The translations under genes were made by a program, and so were the position numbers. From contig DATGIQ010000041.1 in the NCBI GenBank assembly GCA_035295665.1, positions 1 to 53,897 on the forward strand: 53,897 bases of DNA. Reading direction: 5' to 3'. Of the stretch, positions 8,648 to 15,098 are shown in pieces (within the stretch, counting starts at the first letter, position 1; each line of letters begins with the position of its first letter). Source of the DNA: DATGIQ01 sp035295665 (lineage in GTDB: Bacteria; Planctomycetota; Planctomycetia; Gemmatales; Gemmataceae). The notes under the pieces are model-generated. The model saw only the letters and a list, made by a program, of their open reading frames with translations, did not search any database and was not told the DNA's origin.

Positions 8648-9688
8648 TCAATGACCAATGTACTTGGCGTACAGCGTCCGTGCTTTATCGATATCGCTGG
8701 TTCCCTTGATGATGGCCCGGCCATCGGGGAACACGGTGAATTGATATCCTTCGGCATCGAAGCGCAGCAAGAAGCGGTTGTAACTTACGTCGCCCAACCT
8801 CCCCAGATGGCGGGCCAGCTCTTCAAAATTCAGGTGGGCTGCCGAGCGGTGTGCCACCTGCACGGCATTTCGACCACAGAGACTGGTCGTGTGCGAGCCC
8901 TGTTCGCCATCCAACCATTCGAAGCGGCGCCTTCGGCAACACGGGCAATCCACCTTGCCCAAAAGGGGAGCGATCTTGATGCGGCGCTGGGTGTTCTCCC
9001 AGACATCGATGTAAATCAGCTCACGGTTAATCTGTTCTCGCTTGCCGGTGAGAATCTTGAACGCCTCGGCCACCTGGTAACTGGCCACGATGTTCACGAT
9101 CGGCGACAGTACGCCAGCGGTTTCGCAAGTCCCCGCCTCTCCCGGAGCCGGCGCGGCCTCGAACACGCAGCGAAGGCACGGCGTCTGATCTGGCAGGATC
9201 GTCATCGTTTGCCCATGACTGCCAATGCAGCCGCCGTAGACCCAGGGTTTGCCCAGCTTCACGGCCACGTCATTGATCAGGTACCGGATTTCGAAATTGT
9301 CGGTACCATCGAGGATCAAATCGGCATCTTCCACGAGCTGCACAATATTGGTGCGATCGATGTCGGTGACGACCGGCTCCACGTGCACGGACGAATTGAT
9401 GGCATTGAGCTTCCGGGCAGCCGCTTCCGCCTTGGGCAGATTCTCCGCCACATCATGCTCATCGAAGAGCACTTGTCGTTGTAGATTGTTGGTCTCGATG
9501 AAGTCCCGATCGATCAAGCGCAGGTGCCCGACGCCGCCCCGAACCAGCGCGTTGGCCAGCACCGTTCCGAGGGCCCCGCAGCCGCACAGGGTTACATGAC
9601 TGTTGAGCAAGCGCCGCTGCCCGGCTTCGCCAATGCCGGCAAATCGCATCTGCCGGCTGTAGCGGTCCAACGACCCGTCAACGGTCAT
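8648..9688 (-). CDS. ThiF/MoeB/HesA-type E1-like adenylyltransferase
   Basis: 346 residues from the ATG at 9688; the frame extends upstream, but this start overlaps the stop of the preceding gene as ATGA. Such enzymes adenylate the C-terminal glycine of a ThiS/MoaD-type carrier as the first step towards a thiocarboxylate. Visible features: GCGALG nucleotide loop (residues 36-41), DRDFIETNNLQRQ (60-72), the conserved E1 segment with C188 (GTCETAGVLSPIVN), and a zinc site made by C171/C174 (CLRC) and C248/C251 (CPCC). About 85 residues follow the zinc site (LCGRNAVQV ... FTVFPDGRAIIKGT), an extension found in many ThiF-type proteins. No rhodanese domain is present, so the sulfur donor must come from elsewhere. 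It is the last gene of the SAM-riboswitch operon. Confidence 0.9.
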   Translation of the reverse strand: MTVDGSLDRYSRQMRFAGIGEAGQRRLLNSHVTLCGCGALGTVLANALVRGGVGHLRLIDRDFIETNNLQRQVLFDEHDVAENLPKAEAAARKLNAINSSVHVEPVVTDIDRTNIVQLVEDADLILDGTDNFEIRYLINDVAVKLGKPWVYGGCIGSHGQTMTILPDQTPCLRCVFEAAPAPGEAGTCETAGVLSPIVNIVASYQVAEAFKILTGKREQINRELIYIDVWENTQRRIKIAPLLGKVDCPCCRRRRFEWLDGEQGSHTTSLCGRNAVQVAHRSAAHLNFEELARHLGRLGDVSYNRFLLRFDAEGYQFTVFPDGRAIIKGTSDIDKARTLYAKYIGH

Positions 9689-10023
9689 GGCGTCTCTCCT
9701 TCCACTCCGTAATCGGCCAGGAATTCCTTGAGGAAACGGAGCTCCTGTTTTGGCCATTTGGATTGCCGCGCGTACTGGGCCAGACATTTCATGTCTTCCC
9801 GGATTTGCTGCAACGGCGGTCCGTCGAGACGCTGAAGGTAAGCGGCGATATACTGCCTGGCCTCTTCCGCGGCCGACGGATCGACGATCTGATCGTCGGA
9901 GCCTTCCAGGAAGACGATCGCGTGGAGGACTGCAAGCAGCAGCGGATGGACGCCGAGCTCCGGAGGAATCAACGGGAAGACGGCCGCACCTTCCGGCACC
10001 GGGTTCTCGGCTTCCTCGGCCAT
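9685..10023 (-). CDS. Conserved-position protein of unknown function in sulfur-carrier operon
   Basis: 112 residues. Start ATG at 10023, one base after the stop of the sulfur-carrier gene, and its TGA overlaps the ATG of the adenylyltransferase, so translation is probably coupled on both sides. The protein is acidic and probably all-helical, with a hydrophobic central stretch (HPLLLAVLHAIVFLEG) and a charged C-terminal helix pair. It has a single cysteine and no JAMM/MPN metal motif (no HxH...SxxD), so it is not the protease that some carrier systems need. I do not recognise the family. The tight packing between carrier and E1 enzyme argues for a role in the same pathway, perhaps as an adaptor; this is inference. 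Confidence 0.8.
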   Translation of the reverse strand: MAEEAENPVPEGAAVFPLIPPELGVHPLLLAVLHAIVFLEGSDDQIVDPSAAEEARQYIAAYLQRLDGPPLQQIREDMKCLAQYARQSKWPKQELRFLKEFLADYGVEGETP

Positions 10024-10024
10024 T

Positions 10025-10297
10025 TCAGCCTCCGGCTACCGCAGGGATGATGCTCAGCTCATCGCCATCCTTGACGGCCGTGGACAGGTTATCGAGATAC
10101 CGGATGTCTTCATCGTTCAAGTAAACGTTGATGAAGCGGCGGACCTGGCCATTCTCGAAGATGCGCTGATGGACGCCGGGATATTTCCGGCCCAGATCGT
10201 CGAGCGCCGCCTGAACGGTCGCGCCGCTGGCCTCCACTGCAGCCTGCCCCTCGGTATGCTGCCGCATGGGCGTGGGAATATGGATTCGCACCGCCAT
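10025..10297 (-). CDS. ThiS/MoaD-family sulfur carrier protein
   Basis: 90 residues with a ubiquitin-like beta-grasp pattern. It ends exactly in AVAGG, the C-terminal diglycine that is adenylated and turned into a thiocarboxylate; no tail follows, so no processing protease is needed. Start ATG at 10297 (MAVRIHIPTPMRQHT) is preferred over the longer frame because AGGGGGAC lies just upstream, and because the longer N-terminus would run through a 44-base palindrome. Conserved family positions include LDDLGRKYPGV and FINVYLNDEDIRYL. Neighbours are a threonine-synthase-like enzyme upstream and a ThiF/MoeB-like E1 downstream, with no molybdopterin or thiamine genes, so it is more likely a carrier for amino-acid sulfur (like CysO or HcyS) than for cofactor synthesis. 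Confidence 0.9.
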   Translation of the reverse strand: MAVRIHIPTPMRQHTEGQAAVEASGATVQAALDDLGRKYPGVHQRIFENGQVRRFINVYLNDEDIRYLDNLSTAVKDGDELSIIPAVAGG

Positions 10298-10327
10298 GAT
10301 GTCCCCCTGGCAAATTCCCGTTCGGTT

Positions 10328-10371
10328 GCGCGGCGGTTCGCAGAACCGCGCGGTTCTGCGAACCGCCGCGC
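10328..10371. repeat. 44-base perfect palindrome (family A)
   Basis: The 21-base arm 10328-10348 is exactly complementary to 10351-10371, and the two central bases CG are self-complementary, so the whole 44 bases form a perfect palindrome. It sits between the threonine-synthase-like gene and the sulfur-carrier gene within the operon. An imperfect full copy occurs at 21755-21800 and half-copies at 2207-2228 and 8609-8622. In RNA it would form a very stable hairpin and could lower downstream expression or protect the upstream message. Confidence 0.85.
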
Positions 10372-10380
10372 GACGACGTA

Positions 10381-11634
10381 TCAAACAAGTACTGCTTCGC
10401 GAGTTCCTTCAACCAGTTGCTCAAATGCGGCAAGCGACGGCCGGATCACCGCCGGCTGCTCCAGATGCTCGGCCACGGCGTCCTGCGTTTTGAGCCCATT
10501 GCCCGTGATGCACAGGACGATCTCTTCGTCGGGCGGGATGCGCCCCTGTTCGATCAATTTGCGTGCCACGGCGACCGTCACGCCGCCGGCCGTCTCCGCG
10601 AACACGCCCTCGGTGCGGGCCAGGAGGACCATCGCCTCGGCAATCTCGGCATCGCTGACATCTTCCGCCCAGCCGCCCGATTCCCGGATCACCTTGCTGG
10701 CAAAGTAGCCGTCCGCCGGATCGCCGATGGCCAACGACTTGGCAATCGTATTGGGTTTTCGCACCGGGCGATGCCGGTCGGAGCCGCTCTTGACCGCGCT
10801 GCTGATAGGGCTGCAACCGGTCGCCTGGGCTCCGTAGATCTTGCAGGCGGGGTCCGCGATGAGGCCAATCCGGGCCAGCTCCTGAAAGGCCTTCTGTACT
10901 TTGCCGATCAAGCTGCCGCCGGCCATCGGTACGACGATGTGCTGCGGCGTCCGCCAGCCGAGCTGCTCCGCGATCTCGAAACCAACTGTCTTGGATCCTT
11001 CTGCGTAGAACGCCCGCAGATTGATGTTCACGAAGCCCCAGCCATATTTGAAGGCAACCTGCGTACACAGCCGGTTCACTTCGTCGTAGGTGCCGGCGAC
11101 GCCGATCACGTTGGCCCCGTAAATGCTCGTACCGAGGATCTTCGACCGTTCCAGGTCGGCGGGGACAAAAATGTAGCTCTTTAAGCCAGCGGCGGCCGCA
11201 TTGGCGGCGACGCTGTTTGCGAGATTGCCGGTCGAGGCGCACCCCACCGTTTGGAAGTTCAACTCTCGGGCCTTGCTCAGTGCCACCGCCACGACCCGGT
11301 CCTTGAAGGAAAGCGTTGGGAAATTGACAGCATCGTTCTTGAGCCAGAGGCGTTCGACTCCCAGCGCGGCGGCGAGACGGTCAGCCCGAAGCAACGGTGT
11401 CCCGCCGACCTGCACACCGACCGTCGGAGCTTCATCGAGCGGCAAGAGCTCCCGGAAGCGCCACATGGTCTTGGGCCGCGATTCGATTTTCGAACGATCC
11501 AGGACCGACCGGATCGCGTCGTAATCGTAATCCACTTCCAGCGGGCCAAAATCCTCGGTGCAGAAATTGAGCGCTTGCTTGGAATACAGCTTGCCACACA
11601 GACGACACTTCAGACCACGTACCGAATTTGGCAT
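10381..11634 (-). CDS. thrC: Threonine-synthase-like PLP enzyme in sulfur-carrier operon
   Basis: 417 residues, ATG at 11634 with a GGAACCGGAG region upstream. Fold-type II PLP enzyme of the threonine synthase family, which normally turns O-phosphohomoserine into threonine. The N-terminal zinc-ribbon-like segment has C10, C13 and C25, but the fourth expected cysteine is replaced (CTEDFG). K111 in LSFKDR is the expected PLP Schiff-base lysine, and TGNLANS is the phosphate/substrate loop. The gene is headed by a SAM-I riboswitch and followed by a diGly sulfur carrier and its E1 enzyme. This context suggests that the enzyme may use a carrier thiocarboxylate and a homoserine ester to make homocysteine, or make cysteine by a related beta-replacement. 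Ordinary threonine synthase remains possible. Family: firm; altered reaction: inference. Confidence 0.9.
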   Translation of the reverse strand: MPNSVRGLKCRLCGKLYSKQALNFCTEDFGPLEVDYDYDAIRSVLDRSKIESRPKTMWRFRELLPLDEAPTVGVQVGGTPLLRADRLAAALGVERLWLKNDAVNFPTLSFKDRVVAVALSKARELNFQTVGCASTGNLANSVAANAAAAGLKSYIFVPADLERSKILGTSIYGANVIGVAGTYDEVNRLCTQVAFKYGWGFVNINLRAFYAEGSKTVGFEIAEQLGWRTPQHIVVPMAGGSLIGKVQKAFQELARIGLIADPACKIYGAQATGCSPISSAVKSGSDRHRPVRKPNTIAKSLAIGDPADGYFASKVIRESGGWAEDVSDAEIAEAMVLLARTEGVFAETAGGVTVAVARKLIEQGRIPPDEEIVLCITGNGLKTQDAVAEHLEQPAVIRPSLAAFEQLVEGTREAVLV

Positions 11635-11709
11635 TGCTCCGGTTCCTTTGTCCTGGGTCCCTTGCCGAGTTCAGGTGGGTCTTGTCGAGAAAGGCTCGGA
11701 AGAGGAAAT

Positions 11710-11742
11710 AAAAAACCTCTTCCGGCTGTAGAGAAGAAGAGG
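11710..11742 (-). terminator. Intrinsic terminator of the SAM riboswitch
   Basis: On the minus strand CCTCTTC (11742-11736) pairs with GAAGAGG (11722-11716) and is followed directly by six T (11715-11710). This is the expression platform of the upstream riboswitch. The 3' strand of riboswitch P1 (AGAGATAAGA) can instead pair with TCTTCTCT (11737-11730), which overlaps the terminator's 5' arm and would act as antiterminator when SAM is low. A third CCTCTTCC (11705-11698) can also pair with the GAAGAGG arm. Confidence 0.85.
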
Positions 11743-11755
11743 CGTGCGGAGCACG

Positions 11756-11867
11756 ATCTTATCTCTCCCGGCCGCACCGGGGGGGACTTAGCACCAGCAT
11801 CGCCCTTGCGGGCGACCGGTTGCTGTGGCTTCAACGGGCCCTTTCCCTCAGCCACTCTCGATAAGAT
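11756..11867 (-). ncRNA. SAM-I riboswitch (S-box leader)
   Basis: Read on the minus strand, 11867 to 11756 carries the conserved S-box blocks in order: the P1 5' strand ATCTTATC with CGAGAG, GGCTGAGGGAAAGGGCCC, the GTTGAAGCC and CAGCAACC segments of P2/P3, GGTGCTAAGTCC, a GC-rich P4 hairpin, and the closing P1 strand GAGAGATAAGAT. The P1 arms match over eight bases (11867-11860 and 11763-11756). A rho-independent terminator follows within 14 bases. SAM-I aptamers bind S-adenosylmethionine and, in this layout, cause termination when SAM is plentiful. The controlled gene is the threonine-synthase-like gene starting at 11634, so the operon is probably made when methionine/SAM is short. Confidence 0.93.
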
Positions 11868-11992
11868 ACTCACCAAATTGTCAGCCACAATTGTAGAGCA
11901 CGGAGCGGGACGCGGCAATGCCTCTTGTGAAAAATCTGGGTGTGCTCAAACTTTTCCACCATCCGCCCGCCCCGACTGCCTGTGCGCTGGGC

Positions 11993-12307
11993 TCACCCGC
12001 GGAACGCAGTCTTGGGCCGGACCGCTTGCATGGCCGAGATCGTCTGCATCAGATCATACGCCGTCAATTCGCAAAGCAGATGCGTGATCTTGGCATGCAG
12101 CGCGTCGTCCAGCTGCGGCTCGATCTCCTTCATGAGCGTCACAAGCCGTTCTTCCTGCGCCAACAGCTCGGAAGGCTCGACTTTGCCGTCGGCCATGGTT
12201 TCGACAAACGAGTCGAGCTGCCGGGCGTAGCGTTCAATCAGCGGTTCATGTGTTTTCTCATCAAACCAGCTGAGGCGTTCGGTTGGGCTACTTTTCTTCT
12301 TGGCCAT
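11993..12307 (-). CDS. Small helical protein downstream of AAA+ ATPase
   Basis: 104 residues from the ATG at 12307, with GGAGGA ten bases upstream. Highly charged and predicted almost wholly helical (LIERYARQLDSFVETMADGK, then LAQEERLVTLMKEIEPQLDD), with no membrane span. The gene starts 24 bases after the AAA+ ATPase gene and ends the pspA-ATPase-small protein run. It may be a regulatory or adaptor subunit of the ATPase. I do not recognise a family. Confidence 0.75.
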   Translation of the reverse strand: MAKKKSSPTERLSWFDEKTHEPLIERYARQLDSFVETMADGKVEPSELLAQEERLVTLMKEIEPQLDDALHAKITHLLCELTAYDLMQTISAMQAVRPKTAFRG

Positions 12308-12331
12308 CGCAAGATCCTCCATCGTCGGTAA

Positions 12332-14092
12332 TCAGATCTCGAGGAGCTGCCGAATCTCCATGAACCGCTCTTGGAGTCGGGCCCGGCCGTTGGGTTCCAG
12401 CACACGGGTCCGCCAATCGGCGGGTAGGAAATTCAGCTGGGTACACTCCAGCACTGCCGCCAATTCTTGGAGTTCTTTTTCGAGCCCTTGGGCCGAGGGA
12501 ATGAAATCGTTCAGGGCTTCTTCCAGGTCCGCGCGTTGCAGCTCCGACCGTCCGGCGGAAAGGGCGCGGCGTTTGCCGGCCAGCACGATGCTCTCGATGT
12601 CGGAGCCGCTCAGGAAGCGCTGCGTCCGGACCGGAGGCAACGCCTCCGCGGTGAGAATGGCTTTGTTCTTCCGCGCCATCACCAGGAACATCTCGCGGAC
12701 CTCGGCCTCGTCCTGGGGATAAAACATCGGAATATGCACCTCGGCCCGGCCTTGCCGTTTGAGATCGACTGGCAACAGCTCCGGACGTGAAGTCAGCAGC
12801 ATCCAGATAATCTTGCCCCGATAGCGCGTATCGCCCATTTGGCTGGCGATCATGGCGAAGACCCGGCTGCTCGTGCCGGAATCCCCGTCCGCTTGCCGTG
12901 TGCCAAGCGCAGCATCAGCCTCGTCGATGATAACCACCACCGGGCCGAGCGAGCGCAGCACGCCGAGCACTTGCTCCAGGTTTCCCTCAGTTTCGCCAAC
13001 GTATTTCGAGCGGAAATTCCGCAGCTTCACGCAGGGGATACCGATGGAGCCGGCGTAACACTCAGCCAGGAAGGATTTTCCCGTGCCGACGGGGCCGCAG
13101 AGCAGATATCCCATCGGAGCGGCATCCAGCTGTCCACGGGTGATGAGTTCTGCATCCTGGCGGAGTCGTTCCTTGGCTGCCTGCTGCCCGACGAGCAGAT
13201 CGAGCGTGTGGCCGGGCTCAAGGAATTCCAGAAGTCCCTGACATTGCCGTTCGATCATCCCCTTCTTCAATTGCCGAAAGCGCTCGCCATCAACGCGCCG
13301 GCCCGAGTGGGTCCCCTGTGCGAGCAGGACCTGCAGATTGGTCAGGCTCAGGCCGTTGGACAGCTCGGCCAGGGTGGCTTCGGAAAATTCGGTCGCCTTG
13401 GCGAATTCCTCATGTTGGCCCCACCAGCGGCAAAAGCGTTCTCGTTCCGCCCGGTCCGCCAATGGGATCCGGATGGCGGCCACATGCGCGCTCTGAACGA
13501 GGCGATCATTCACCTCCGTGAGTTTCTCGGCGATGAGGCAGAAAGCGACGTTGGCCCGTTTGATGTACGGGTTTTGCGCCCAGTTCAGAAAACGGACCAG
13601 ATTGGTCCCCTGGCCCCGCGTCAGGGCGCCGAGGTCCCCGGAAGGGACGAGGTATTGGGCGTAATCGAGGAGGATGGCGATCCGTTTGCCCCCGGCCGCC
13701 GGCTCATCCAGCAGTCCGCGCTCGATGAACCGGTCCAGGATCAAGAGCAACGATTCGGGGTCGCGCGGCCAGGAGCCCGGCTCACCCAGCCGGGTGCTCA
13801 GGTACTGCGCCATCTCCTTGAGTCGCTGGCTGTCGCCGCCAGCCAAGGCACGTAAGCCCCGGCCGAGATCGTAGTGCAGAACGATGTCCCAGGAGCCGAA
13901 TACCTGCGTGGCCAAGAACTCGGGCAGATTGCAGTAATGATCCTCGTTGTCGGCCGGGCAACGGAGCACATCATGGACATTGCCGTGCAAAACAAACAAG
14001 CAAGTGGTACCCGAAAAATACAGCTCGGCCAACTCACGGGCCCAGGGCGGATACCAGGATGGAAGCTCAGGAATCACAGCGAAAGCATCCAC
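12332..14092 (-). CDS. AAA+ ATPase linked to PspA
   Basis: About 586 residues from a GTG at 14092, chosen because the longer frame (to 14308) would overlap the pspA gene by 200 bases and its extra N-terminus is implausible. The GTG follows the pspA stop by 13 bases. The C-terminal half is a classical AAA+ module: Walker A GPVGTGKS near residue 335, Walker B VVVIIDEADA near 382, then a sensor/arginine-finger region (WMLLTSRPELLP) and a small helical lid. The N-terminal 330 residues look like a second, degenerate ATPase-like domain (FVLHGNVHDVL; KRIAILLDYAQYLVP) with no intact P-loop. Pairing with PspA, an ESCRT-III-superfamily protein, resembles the ESCRT-III/Vps4 arrangement, so remodelling of PspA assemblies is a reasonable inference. 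Confidence 0.85.
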   Translation of the reverse strand: MDAFAVIPELPSWYPPWARELAELYFSGTTCLFVLHGNVHDVLRCPADNEDHYCNLPEFLATQVFGSWDIVLHYDLGRGLRALAGGDSQRLKEMAQYLSTRLGEPGSWPRDPESLLLILDRFIERGLLDEPAAGGKRIAILLDYAQYLVPSGDLGALTRGQGTNLVRFLNWAQNPYIKRANVAFCLIAEKLTEVNDRLVQSAHVAAIRIPLADRAERERFCRWWGQHEEFAKATEFSEATLAELSNGLSLTNLQVLLAQGTHSGRRVDGERFRQLKKGMIERQCQGLLEFLEPGHTLDLLVGQQAAKERLRQDAELITRGQLDAAPMGYLLCGPVGTGKSFLAECYAGSIGIPCVKLRNFRSKYVGETEGNLEQVLGVLRSLGPVVVIIDEADAALGTRQADGDSGTSSRVFAMIASQMGDTRYRGKIIWMLLTSRPELLPVDLKRQGRAEVHIPMFYPQDEAEVREMFLVMARKNKAILTAEALPPVRTQRFLSGSDIESIVLAGKRRALSAGRSELQRADLEEALNDFIPSAQGLEKELQELAAVLECTQLNFLPADWRTRVLEPNGRARLQERFMEIRQLLEI

Positions 14093-14105
14093 TGAGACAG
14101 TGGGT

Positions 14106-14861
14106 TCATACCTTTTCCTTGGCCCGCGCGGCGGGTCCCAGCTCCTTGGTTGCCTCGCCGACCTTGGCGGTCTCCGGCGTGACGAGCCCCATTTGGACTT
14201 CGAAGTCCCGTAGGGCCTGGTCGGCCTGGACCTTTTCCATGGCCTGTTCCTGCTTGATGTCGCCCAAACCTTCGGCAGACAGATCGGCGGCCACGCGTGC
14301 CTTGGCACGATTCAGACCAATTTTGTCCTGGACTACCTGTTCGATTTCGCCGAAATCGGTGGTCACATCAAAATGAAAATCCTGGGCCAGCTTGGCCATC
14401 TCGGCCTCGGCCCGGCTCATTTTGAGATCGGCATCGTATTTCTGGATCTTGGTACGAAGGTCGGCCAGCTTGCCGCTGGCGTGTTTGATCTTCATGAGGT
14501 TGTTGTTGTAGGCTTGTTCGTGCATCTTGAGCTGGCCTTCGTTTTCTTCGAGCTCTTTCTTGGCTTTTTGGAGTTCGAGGGCAAACTTGCCGGCCGTCTC
14601 TCGGTCGCCGCTTTGCAAGTAGGCTTTGATGCGGGCTTCCAGGCTGGCAACCGTTTTCTGATTATTGGCGACCTGCCGGGTGACCCGCTCGACCAAGGCA
14701 CGGTATTGCTCCAGGCCAACGCGCCCCTCTTTGAGCTGATCCACCGCTCGGTCGTATTCGTATTGCATTTGTGCAATGGGATCCGCTGTCCACAAAAGAT
14801 TGGCAATCTTGTTCAGTTGCGCCTGGAGGGAGCGCCAGAGCTTGCCAAAGATCATCGCCAC
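14106..14861 (-). CDS. pspA: PspA/IM30 (Vipp1) family protein
   Basis: 251 residues. Translation may begin at GTG 14861 or ATG 14855; AGGAGAAAGG lies upstream of both. The N-terminal amphipathic stretch (MIFGKLWRSLQAQLNKI) is the usual membrane-binding helix 0, and residues about 25-190 are a long coiled coil with family landmarks such as DPIAQMQYEYDRAVDQL and VASLEARIKAYLQSGD. PspA/Vipp1 proteins form rods and rings, stabilise damaged inner membranes, and belong to the ESCRT-III superfamily. The gene heads a minus-strand run with an AAA+ ATPase and a small helical protein, and is divergent from a DUF350-containing run. No pspF, pspB or pspC is visible, so control must differ from the E. coli psp operon. 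Confidence 0.9.
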   Translation of the reverse strand: MAMIFGKLWRSLQAQLNKIANLLWTADPIAQMQYEYDRAVDQLKEGRVGLEQYRALVERVTRQVANNQKTVASLEARIKAYLQSGDRETAGKFALELQKAKKELEENEGQLKMHEQAYNNNLMKIKHASGKLADLRTKIQKYDADLKMSRAEAEMAKLAQDFHFDVTTDFGEIEQVVQDKIGLNRAKARVAADLSAEGLGDIKQEQAMEKVQADQALRDFEVQMGLVTPETAKVGEATKELGPAARAKEKV

Positions 14862-15098
14862 ACCTGACCTTTCTCCTGGGCGGTCTATCGACCGCGGAAA
14901 TGCTGCCGCAGCCTGAGCGGCTGCGCCCTCTCTTTACCCATTCGTTTGCAGCGACCGTCTATTGGACGGGCACAAGATACGCTCATTCTAGGCGAAGAAA
15001 CCTAAGAAGGAGCCGCGCCACAAAAGAAAATTGCTCGGTAAACCAAAGTGGGCGTATCATGATGGGATACGTGGACTTAACCATAAAAGAGAAAGCCC

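Noticed and set aside
9685..10023. Search for a JAMM (Mec/HcyD-type) protease in the sulfur-carrier operon
   Set aside because: The 112-residue protein lacks the HxH and SxxD metal ligands, and the carrier already ends in GG, so no protease is needed.
10025..10384. Longer sulfur-carrier start at 10384
   Set aside because: The extra 29 residues run through the 44-base palindrome and overlap the previous gene's stop; the ATG at 10297 has a good ribosome-binding site.
12839..13855. Plus-strand open frame of 338 codons
   Set aside because: Antisense to the AAA+ ATPase gene; Walker motifs are read from the minus strand only.
12332..14308. Longer AAA+ start at 14308
   Set aside because: It would overlap pspA by about 200 bases with Arg/Pro-rich sequence unlike the family.
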